Shown in pieces: positions 40,680 to 47,617 of a stretch of 64,000 nucleotides of DNA. The stretch covers positions 4,402,001 through 4,466,000 of the forward strand of contig OZ246983.1 in assembly GCA_965232595.1 (NCBI GenBank). Direction: 5' to 3'. Both the position numbers and the translations under genes were made by a program. The notes under the pieces were generated by a model, which was given only the letters and a program-made list of their open reading frames with translations, had not been told where the DNA came from and searched no databases. The first letter of the stretch is position 1. Each line of letters begins with the position of its first letter. The stretch comes from SZUA-309 sp965232595 (GTDB lineage Bacteria > Pseudomonadota > Gammaproteobacteria > Pseudomonadales > Azotimanducaceae).

Positions 40680-42041
40680 CTACGACTCAGCCCCCTTCTC
40701 GAGGCGTTCCGTTTGTGCTGTTGACTCGTCGCCCACCTGGCCTGACTCGACGAACTCCAGATCACCGCGCAGCGATCGGGCGCCGATGAAGTAGTGGCAG
40801 GCCGCCCAGACGTTGACCAGCACCGCCAGGCAGAGGGCGTAGCGCAGCGAGTGGATGCCCATATCGGCCGCCAGCAGGTCGCTGGCCACGCCGACCAGAT
40901 AAGGCCCCATCCCCATGCCGATGATGTTGAGCGTGAACAACAGGATGGCCGAGGCAACGGCGCGCATGCGCAGGCTGACCAGTGCCTGGGTCATGGCGAA
41001 CGACGGCCCGAGGTACATACCGCCGAGAATGGAAACCACCATCAGCGACGGGATCACCGCCCAGATGCCGCCGTAGAGGTAGGCCACGAACTGAAACGGC
41101 ACCATGACGATGGTGGACCAGCCCGGCACCCACATGTACCAGCGTCGATCATCGAAGCGGTCGGACAGCTTGTCAGCCAGATAGCCGCCAAGAAAGGTCC
41201 CGATGGCACCAATCCCGCTGATCAGCGCCAGCCAGGAGCCCACCTCGGTGATCGGCATCTCGTGGCTACGGATCAGAAACGGTGCGTTCCAGGTGCCGGC
41301 GCCGTAGCCGACAAACGCATGCAGGCCCGCGGCAAAAGCGATGTGCCGGAAAGCGACCCTCTGCCAGAGCCGGGTGATGACCTCCTTCACGCCCGGCGCC
41401 GGCTCGTCATTCTTGACGATGTGCTTGTCCGCCATGCCGCGCGGCGGCTCGCGCAGGGTCATCCAGATCAGCAGCGCCACAAAGATGCCCGGCACGCCGA
41501 CCAGCACGAAGGTGTGCCGCCAGCCGAGCGCCTCCGCGCCCCAGCCGCCAACGAAGTTTCCGATCATCGAGCCGAAGGGAATGCCGAGCGCGTAGATGGA
41601 CAGCGCGGTCGCCCGGGTCTCGATCGGGAAGTAATCGGATATCAGCGAGTGGCTTGGCGGGCTGGCCCCGGCTTCGCCCACCCCGACGCCGATCCTGGCC
41701 AGCAGCAGCATCCAGAAGTTCTGCGCAAACCCGCACAGCGCCGTCATGCCCGACCAGACCACCATGGCGATGGAGAGGATCTTGACCCGGCTCCAGCGAT
41801 CGGCCAGCGCGGCGATGGGAATGCCGAGGGTGGTGTAGAACAGCGCAAAAGCGAGACCGCCGAGCAGGCCGAGCTGAGTATCGTTCAGCAGCAGCTCCTG
41901 CTTGATCGGTTCGAGCAGGATGGCGAGGATCGAGCGGTCGACGAAGTTGACGACGTAACCGAGGAAGAGAATGGCAAGCGCGTAGTTGCGATAGCCGGGC
42001 GCGAAGTGCTGCTTGCCGTCTGCCTGATCGTCCGCGCTCAA
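40680..42041 (-). CDS. MFS transporter (spinster-like)
   Basis: This 453-residue 12-helix transporter has the spinster-like opening NFVDRSILAILLEPIKQEL, then GLLGGLAFALFYTTLGIPIAALADRWSR with the MFS A-motif. Segments RIGVGVGEAGASPPSHSLISDYF and GGYLADKLSDRFDDRRW follow. Such proteins move lipids, amines or organic acids. Its ATG overlaps the aminotransferase stop by four bases, so it may move that enzyme's substrate or product. A paralogue of the same type lies at 56470. Confidence 0.92.
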   Translation of the reverse strand: MSADDQADGKQHFAPGYRNYALAILFLGYVVNFVDRSILAILLEPIKQELLLNDTQLGLLGGLAFALFYTTLGIPIAALADRWSRVKILSIAMVVWSGMTALCGFAQNFWMLLLARIGVGVGEAGASPPSHSLISDYFPIETRATALSIYALGIPFGSMIGNFVGGWGAEALGWRHTFVLVGVPGIFVALLIWMTLREPPRGMADKHIVKNDEPAPGVKEVITRLWQRVAFRHIAFAAGLHAFVGYGAGTWNAPFLIRSHEMPITEVGSWLALISGIGAIGTFLGGYLADKLSDRFDDRRWYMWVPGWSTIVMVPFQFVAYLYGGIWAVIPSLMVVSILGGMYLGPSFAMTQALVSLRMRAVASAILLFTLNIIGMGMGPYLVGVASDLLAADMGIHSLRYALCLAVLVNVWAACHYFIGARSLRGDLEFVESGQVGDESTAQTERLEKGAES

Positions 42042-43423
42042 CGGCCCGTTCCCGCCAGCAGGGCCGGTCGCTCCGCTTCCACGTACGGCCGAAGCTCCTT
42101 CAGGGACTCGTTCAGCGCAACCACCGCGGCGTCGATCTCCGCTTCACCCATCGCCGTGCTGACGCAGTACATGAGCCGGCTTGCCGACATCACCCCGCGG
42201 CGCAGCATGGCAAGGTGCAGCAGGCGGCTGATGTGGCCGCCCTCAATGATGCCGTCAATGTTGTCGCGGGCATTGTTGAGCGGCTTGTCCGTGAAGTGCA
42301 GGTTGCTGAGCGAGCCGGTGCCGGATGCCCGACCTCTGATGCCGCTCTGCAGGAACGCCTCGTTGAACCCAGCCCGCAGGCGGTCACCCAGCGCGTTGAC
42401 CCGGGCAGCCGCCTCCTCATCGTAGGCGCGCATGGCTGCCAGGCCGGCCGACATGGTCAGCGCGTTGCCGCTGAAGGTGCTGGCGTGCATCACCGGGCTT
42501 TCCCGCTCGGGGCTGAACAGCTCCATCAGCGCCCGCTTGCCGCCCACCGCGCCGATGGGCAGACCGCCGCCGATGATCTTGCCCATGCAGGTCATGTCCG
42601 GATCGATTCCGTGCAGCGTCTGCGCGCCGCCGGTATCGAGCCGGAACGTGATGACCTCGTCGAAGATCAGCACGATGCCATGCGCCTCCGTGGCTGCGCG
42701 CAAGGTGGCGAGGAACTCCCGCGTCGCCGGCACCATGCCCATGGATCCGAGCACCGGCTCGACGATGACCGCTGCCAGCTCCGAGGCGTGCGCTTCGATC
42801 AGAGCGGCAGCGTGCGCCGGTTCGTTGTAGGGGCAGATCACCGTATCGTTCAGAACGCTGTCCGGAAAACTGCCGTCCACCGCCAGCGAGGCGGGCGCGG
42901 CCAGATCACCACGCTGCCCGGGCACGGGAACCAGCGACACCTCGGCCTGCTCGTAGCTGCCGTGATAGCCCCCTTCCATCTTCATGACTTTCTGCCGGCC
43001 GGTTGCCGCCCGGGCGCAACGCAGCGCCATCAGCGTGCCCTCGGTGCCGGAGCTGGTGAACCGCAGCTGCTCCAGCGCCGGGACCCGGGCCACGAGCAGC
43101 TCCGCCAGCTCGACCTGGGTCAGGTTGGGCGCGGCGTAGGCAGAGCCTTTCGGCGCCTGGGTCTGAATGGCAGCCACCACATCGGGATGAGCATGACCAT
43201 GAATCAATGAGGTGAAATTGTTCATGAAGTCGAGCAGCTGGTTGCCGTCCACATCCGTGAGGCGACACCCCTGCGCCTCCTGCATGACCAGCGGATAGGG
43301 TCCGTAGTGTGCGCTCGAGCGGGTATCACCACCCGGGAACACCGCCTGCGCGCGCTGACTCAGCTTCTCAGAAGTGGGCGAAAACGCTCTGTACGCAGCA
43401 ACCAGCGGATGTTCGTCGTGCAT
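42038..43423 (-). CDS. Class III aminotransferase (glutamate-1-semialdehyde aminomutase-like)
   Basis: This 461-residue PLP fold-type I enzyme has the HemL-like opening SQRAQAVFPGGDTRSS, then FTSSGTEGTLMALRCARAATGR and IFDEVITFRLDTGGAQTLHG. The PLP lysine is in CMGKIIGGGLPIGAVGG. Because it is fused in an operon with a transporter and CoA ligase, it is more likely an amino-acid or amine aminotransferase/aminomutase than the haem-pathway HemL. The start at 43423 is set by a GGAGG site 5 bases upstream; the open frame extends further. It is divergent from the acyl-CoA dehydrogenase gene. Confidence 0.9.
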   Translation of the reverse strand: MHDEHPLVAAYRAFSPTSEKLSQRAQAVFPGGDTRSSAHYGPYPLVMQEAQGCRLTDVDGNQLLDFMNNFTSLIHGHAHPDVVAAIQTQAPKGSAYAAPNLTQVELAELLVARVPALEQLRFTSSGTEGTLMALRCARAATGRQKVMKMEGGYHGSYEQAEVSLVPVPGQRGDLAAPASLAVDGSFPDSVLNDTVICPYNEPAHAAALIEAHASELAAVIVEPVLGSMGMVPATREFLATLRAATEAHGIVLIFDEVITFRLDTGGAQTLHGIDPDMTCMGKIIGGGLPIGAVGGKRALMELFSPERESPVMHASTFSGNALTMSAGLAAMRAYDEEAAARVNALGDRLRAGFNEAFLQSGIRGRASGTGSLSNLHFTDKPLNNARDNIDGIIEGGHISRLLHLAMLRRGVMSASRLMYCVSTAMGEAEIDAAVVALNESLKELRPYVEAERPALLAGTGR

Positions 43424-43548
43424 GCTCCCTCCCAGAAGTTCCCCGACGGTCGCCACTATACCCAGATCGCTTCTGCGAGCACACGTCCGACCAGAGAGCG
43501 AATCTGAGCTATGATCCGGGAGACAGACAACTCATTGGGGGATGAGAG

Positions 43549-44730
43549 ATGAGCCTGACGCAGTTCCGCGAAGAGACCAGAGCCTGGCTGGACGAGCACT
43601 GCCCATCGGGTGCCCGGGGTGATGGTCAGATACCCACCGGCAGCACCAAGATCGAGATCGAAGATCCGGACGTGCAGCTGTGGCTGGAGCGGATGGCCGA
43701 GAAAGGCTGGACGGTGCCCACCTGGCCCCAGGAGTATGGTGGCGCGGCCCTCAGCACCGAGGAGTTCGTGGTGCTGGTGGAGGAGATGCGCCGAATCGAC
43801 GCTCGCCCGCCGCTTGCCGGCATGGGAACGTCCATGATCGGCCCGACCCTGCTGGAGCTCGGCACCGACGACCAGAAAGCGCGGCACCTGCCGGCGATCG
43901 CCCGGGGTGAGATCGCCTGGTGTCAGGGTTACTCGGAACCCGGCTCCGGTTCAGATCTGGCCAGCCTGCGCACCCGGGCAGTGGATGGCGGCGATCACTT
44001 CGTGATCAACGGCCAGAAGATCTGGACTTCCGGCGCCCAGTTTGCCGACTGGATGTTCTGCCTGGTGCGCACAGACCCCGACGTACCGAAACACGAGGGC
44101 ATCAGCTTCGTGCTTCTGACCATGGATCAACCGGGCGTCAGCGTGAAGCCCATCAAGCTGATCAGCGGCAACAGCCCGTTCTGCGAAACCTTCTTCGATG
44201 ACGCCATCGCTCAAAAAGTGGATCTGGTCGGCGAGGTGAACAAGGGCTGGACGGTGGGCAAACGGCTGCTGCAGCACGAACGTTCCGGCATGTCCTCGCT
44301 GGTTGGTGGCAGGCGGATGGAACCGCCAGGCACGCTGCAGTCCGTGGCGCTCGACTACCTGGGCAGCACGGGTGACGGCAAGATTGCGGACCCGGCTCTG
44401 CGCAGCCAGGTGCTCGAGGTGAACATGAACAGAGCGGCGTTCCGCCTGACTCAGCGACGCACGGTTCAGGAGTCCGAGGACGGCAGCACGCCGGGACCGG
44501 CCACCTCCATCTTCAAGATGTACGGTACCGAGCTGCAGCAGGCGACCTCAGACCTGATGTGCCAGCTGCGCGGAACCCAGGGCTACGGCTGGACGGGAGA
44601 GACCTTCGACGAGGATTCGAGAGAGTGGACCCGGACCTTTCTCTCTAACCGGGCCGCCTCCATCTACAGCGGCTCCAACGAGATTCAGCGCAACATCATC
44701 GCCAAGCGAGTGCTCGGCCTGCCGGACTGA
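43549..44730 (+). CDS. Acyl-CoA dehydrogenase
   Basis: This 393-residue FAD flavoenzyme introduces a 2,3-double bond in acyl-CoAs and passes electrons to ETF. Family landmarks are the N-terminal helix bundle, the flavin-contact motif WCQGYSEPGSGSDLASL, then GQKIWTSGAQFADWMFCLVR, and the C-terminal YSGSNEIQRNIIAKRVLGL. The catalytic Glu is not certain by eye. Its stop abuts the end of the convergent haem-protein gene with no gap. It is divergent from the aminotransferase operon and may act in the same acyl-CoA pathway (inference). Confidence 0.93.
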   Translation: MSLTQFREETRAWLDEHCPSGARGDGQIPTGSTKIEIEDPDVQLWLERMAEKGWTVPTWPQEYGGAALSTEEFVVLVEEMRRIDARPPLAGMGTSMIGPTLLELGTDDQKARHLPAIARGEIAWCQGYSEPGSGSDLASLRTRAVDGGDHFVINGQKIWTSGAQFADWMFCLVRTDPDVPKHEGISFVLLTMDQPGVSVKPIKLISGNSPFCETFFDDAIAQKVDLVGEVNKGWTVGKRLLQHERSGMSSLVGGRRMEPPGTLQSVALDYLGSTGDGKIADPALRSQVLEVNMNRAAFRLTQRRTVQESEDGSTPGPATSIFKMYGTELQQATSDLMCQLRGTQGYGWTGETFDEDSREWTRTFLSNRAASIYSGSNEIQRNIIAKRVLGLPD

Positions 44731-45303
44731 TCAGGGTACCGGCCAGACCACGCTGAACGCCCCTCTCAACTCGCCGAGCTGATAGCCGGTGGCCCGATCG
44801 TGGGGATAATGCTCGGCGAGTTGCCCGCGCACCGTTTCGGAAAGCTGCTCACCATGGCAGGTGAGGCACAACGGGGCGATGGCAATGGCTTTCAGGTAGC
44901 GGGCTTCGCCCCGAGCATCGACTGCAAACTGCTCCGGCAGCGCGGCTGGATCGCTGAACGCTCTCGTCGCCGGATCCGGCATCTCGTTCTGCAGCTGATC
45001 CAGCGCCTGACGTTGCCACGGTTCGGGCAGGTTCTGAGGATTTCTGAATCGACTGCTGATCCGGGAGATCCGGGTCCCCGACTGCCGCGATAGCCGGGAG
45101 GCAATCTCTGGCGCCAGGTCCCGGCAGACCGCGACGGCTGCTGCCGGCCCCTCCGCCTCGATGGCACCGCCGAGCGCAGCCGAGAGCTCCGCAGCAAACT
45201 CGCCGACCAGCGCCCGGCTGGCGGCCAGCCGCTCGTCTTCCGCCTGCACAGGCAAGCTCGCGGCCAGCGCGAGCCAACCCGTCAGGAGCGCGATCCGCCT
45301 CAG
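44731..45303 (-). CDS. Periplasmic c-type haem protein, Tll0287-like (DUF3365)
   Basis: This exported protein of about 190 residues belongs to the DUF3365 (Tll0287-like) family. A single CxxCH haem-c motif lies in APLCLTCHGE near residue 147, and the family's VCRDLAPEIASRLSRQSG motif is seen near residue 60. The signal peptide (RIALLTGWLALAASLPVQA) only appears if translation starts at a CTG at 45303 that overlaps the upstream TGA (CTGA). The alternative is a TTG at 45255, which would cut the signal off. These proteins are often redox or gas sensors when attached to histidine kinases. It is coupled to the DUF3313-like gene. Confidence 0.82.
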   Translation of the reverse strand: MRRIALLTGWLALAASLPVQAEDERLAASRALVGEFAAELSAALGGAIEAEGPAAAVAVCRDLAPEIASRLSRQSGTRISRISSRFRNPQNLPEPWQRQALDQLQNEMPDPATRAFSDPAALPEQFAVDARGEARYLKAIAIAPLCLTCHGEQLSETVRGQLAEHYPHDRATGYQLGELRGAFSVVWPVP

Positions 45304-46052
45304 GCGGTCTTGCCTTCTTTGATGGCCTTGTCCAGGCGCTCACGGAGTCGTCGGGCAAGGTCTCCGGACCAGCGCCGGATGTCTCCCATCACGGACGCGG
45401 AGTTGGCCGGTACGGTCATCATGCCGGTTCTCGAGTTCAGGGTTTCCATGGCCCGCCGCTCTGCAACAAGCGCCACTACGCCACCGGTTCTGGCGTCAAT
45501 GAACTCCATGACGAAGGTCGCCGCGCCAACGCTGGACAGGTAGACGTCCGAACGCCCCACCATCTCCGGCGGCACTCTGGAGATGATGTCGATCAGCGCG
45601 CCGCGCATGATGAGCGTAGAGGTGTCGATGTCATCGATGTTGTCGATGATGGTGAACTGCTTGGCTTTGGAGATTTCTTTCTCGAACGCCTCGCCAACGA
45701 TTTCCTCGAACCTGGCACGGTCCTCATCGCTGATACCGAATTCCCGCTTGTGCGTGGACAGCATCGTCGAGCGGGTCTTGCGCGCCGGCCCTACGTCCCG
45801 GTACTCGAACTGGGCTTCCCAGAAGTACACCTTGTTGAAGTCACCGAAGTTGACCCCCGGCAGAACGAAGGTTTCCGCGAAGCCACCGTCGATCTTGACC
45901 AGCTCGGAGTAACGATCGCTGCCGCTCGACTGCTCCTGCTGGCCTTCGGCGCCGGCGTTCTCCTCCTCGGCGCCGATGTCTTTGGCGCCAACGACCGCGA
46001 GAAGCGCGACGGTAGCGGCAATCCCTGCCGCAAATGCGTAAATCGGTCTCAT
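45300..46052 (-). CDS. DUF3313-like exported protein
   Basis: This 250-residue protein has an N-terminal signal or anchor (residues 1-22), a Glu/Gln/Ser-rich linker and a mixed alpha/beta domain with FGISDEDRARFEEIVGEAF, DTSTLIMRGALIDI and ALVAERRAMETLNSR. This pattern fits the DUF3313 family of envelope proteins of unknown function. The N-terminus lacks a clear lipobox, so it may be anchored by its helix. It overlaps the downstream haem-protein gene and is preceded by a leader region with a plus-strand terminator-like hairpin. Confidence 0.65.
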   Translation of the reverse strand: MRPIYAFAAGIAATVALLAVVGAKDIGAEEENAGAEGQQEQSSGSDRYSELVKIDGGFAETFVLPGVNFGDFNKVYFWEAQFEYRDVGPARKTRSTMLSTHKREFGISDEDRARFEEIVGEAFEKEISKAKQFTIIDNIDDIDTSTLIMRGALIDIISRVPPEMVGRSDVYLSSVGAATFVMEFIDARTGGVVALVAERRAMETLNSRTGMMTVPANSASVMGDIRRWSGDLARRLRERLDKAIKEGKTA

Positions 46053-46092
46053 GGTGATCCCCTATCTGTTGTTCAGTTATCCGGTCTGCTTT

Positions 46093-46121
46093 CCGGTTGA
46101 TGTTCCGACCGGTCTTTTTTT
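46093..46121 (+). terminator. Plus-strand intrinsic terminator without an upstream plus gene
   Basis: The bases form a 7-base stem (46093-46099 with 46106-46112, one G-T pair), a 6-base loop, and then TCTTTTTTT. The nearest plus-strand gene upstream ends at 44730, with two minus-strand genes between. It would stop antisense transcription before it reaches the flavin oxidoreductase gene. Confidence 0.6.
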
Positions 46122-46127
46122 GTGCCT

Positions 46128-46149
46128 GTTTATAGACGGTTTATAGTCG
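46128..46149. promoter_or_regulatory. Tandem 11-base repeat GTTTATAGACG/GTTTATAGTCG
   Basis: Two adjacent copies of an 11-base unit, differing at one base, hold TATAGT on the plus strand and TATAAA on the minus strand. They fit -10 elements of divergent promoters for the flavin oxidoreductase (plus) and the DUF3313-like gene (minus), with a TTGTGC 16 bases upstream of the plus -10. This is a weak assignment. Confidence 0.3.
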
Positions 46150-46273
46150 GTTTTCGCTCAGCAGGCTCAGCCCGCCAGCAGCTCCGTCTATGTTAACCAC
46201 AGTGGGTGGACCTCCGAAACTACCCCGAGTTCCGTGGCATCATGGGCATCTCCCAACCAACCGGAACGATCAG

Positions 46274-47371
46274 GTGCAGAACCTCTGGACTCCGCTTTGC
46301 GACAGCCTGCAAATCCGTCACCCCATATTCGGCTTCGCCCACGATGTGAAGACCGTGGCGGCGATCACCAATGCGGGTGGCTTCGGCGTTTACGGCGCCA
46401 CCCGCAGGTTTCCGGATGAGATCCGCGTCGAGCTTGCCGAGATCAGAGCCCTGGTTGGCGATCGGCCGTTTGGCGTCGATCTGGTGCTGCCACCGGGCAT
46501 GCCCGAGCACAACTCGCGGGAAGCCATCGAGGCGGAGATCCCGGAAGCGCACAAGGCCTTCGTGGCCGAGCTCGAGAAGAAGTACAACGTGCCGCCAGCG
46601 ACCCGGCCGGGCATGCGGACACGATTCATCCGCTCGGCCGAGATCGAAGCGGAGCAGCTGCGCGCCGTGCTCGAGTCGGATGTGGACATGTTCGCCTGCG
46701 GGATCGGCGCGCCTCCGGATGCGGTTGCCGAGGCCAAGGACAGGGGCAAGGTGACCCTGGCGCTGATCGGCAGCCCGCACCACGTCGAGCGGAGCCGCGC
46801 CGCCGGCGTTGAGATACTTGTTGCCCAGGGCTACGACGCCGGTGCGCATACCGGCCCCATCGGCACCTTCTCCCTGGTCCCGCAGATCGTTGATGCCGCT
46901 GGCGACATCCCGGTGCTGGTTGCGGGCGGGGTCGCCACCGGTCGCCACATTGCGGCCTCACTGGCCATGGGGGCGGCGGGCGTCTGGATGGGTACGGCCT
47001 GGCTGCTCGCAGAAGAGCATCAGGGCCATATGCACCCGGTGAACACGGAGAAGCTCAAGGCTGCGGGCAGCGGCGACACCGTCATTACCCGTTCCGAGAG
47101 CGGCAAGACCTTCCGCCAGGTACGAACCGCCTGGAGCCAGGAGTGGGAAAACGAATCCGCCCCGACCCCGCTGAAGATGCCCTATCAGGACGTGCTCGTC
47201 GGCGACCTGCTCGGTGCCATCGAGGAGCACGACATCGAACCGCTGATTCACTCTGGTGCCGGACAGAGCGTTGGCTACTTCGACAGCGTCCGGCCGGTTG
47301 CCGAAATCATGAGCGAGCTGGTGAGCGAAGCGGTCGAGGTGCTGTCGCAACAGGCCGGCTACTTGAGATGA
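46274..47371 (+). CDS. NAD(P)H-dependent flavin oxidoreductase (nitronate monooxygenase family)
   Basis: This FMN TIM-barrel enzyme of about 365 residues opens with LCDSLQIRHPIFGFAHDVKTVAAITNAGGFGVYGAT. Its FMN-binding region reads LVAGGVATGRHIAASLAMGAAGVWMGTAW. VAQGYDAGAHTG precedes it at the position where relatives carry a catalytic His. A GTG at 46274 is taken as start because homology begins there; an ATG at 46190 would add 28 residues without family similarity. It is paralogous to the gene at 22716. Substrate is unknown. Confidence 0.88.
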   Translation: MQNLWTPLCDSLQIRHPIFGFAHDVKTVAAITNAGGFGVYGATRRFPDEIRVELAEIRALVGDRPFGVDLVLPPGMPEHNSREAIEAEIPEAHKAFVAELEKKYNVPPATRPGMRTRFIRSAEIEAEQLRAVLESDVDMFACGIGAPPDAVAEAKDRGKVTLALIGSPHHVERSRAAGVEILVAQGYDAGAHTGPIGTFSLVPQIVDAAGDIPVLVAGGVATGRHIAASLAMGAAGVWMGTAWLLAEEHQGHMHPVNTEKLKAAGSGDTVITRSESGKTFRQVRTAWSQEWENESAPTPLKMPYQDVLVGDLLGAIEEHDIEPLIHSGAGQSVGYFDSVRPVAEIMSELVSEAVEVLSQQAGYLR

Positions 47372-47617
47372 TCAGCGCGCCCTGACCCCGACCTTCAGGC
47401 CCCTTACCTCCTGAGAACCCTCCCTGACGGGCGGCAGAGGGCGTTTGTGCGCTCGAGCACAGTTTCGGAAGCCACTTACAAACCCCGCAAATTTGTCGAT
47501 TCCCTCACGGGATTGGCCCGGTCCTTTCAGGATACTGAAACCGTTCTAACGCTAAGCGACGCGGTGAACACCCACCCACGGCGTCGTTGATGTTGGCTTT
47601 AAGAGCGGAGAGACACA

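Noticed and set aside
42038..43423. Identification as HemL of haem synthesis
   Set aside because: The HemL-like motifs are shared by many class III aminotransferases, and the operon with a transporter and acyl-CoA ligase argues for another role.
47372..47617. Possible riboswitch or small RNA upstream of the Ig-repeat lipoprotein
   Set aside because: I see no aptamer core I recognise nor a hairpin with a T-run in this 246-base gap.
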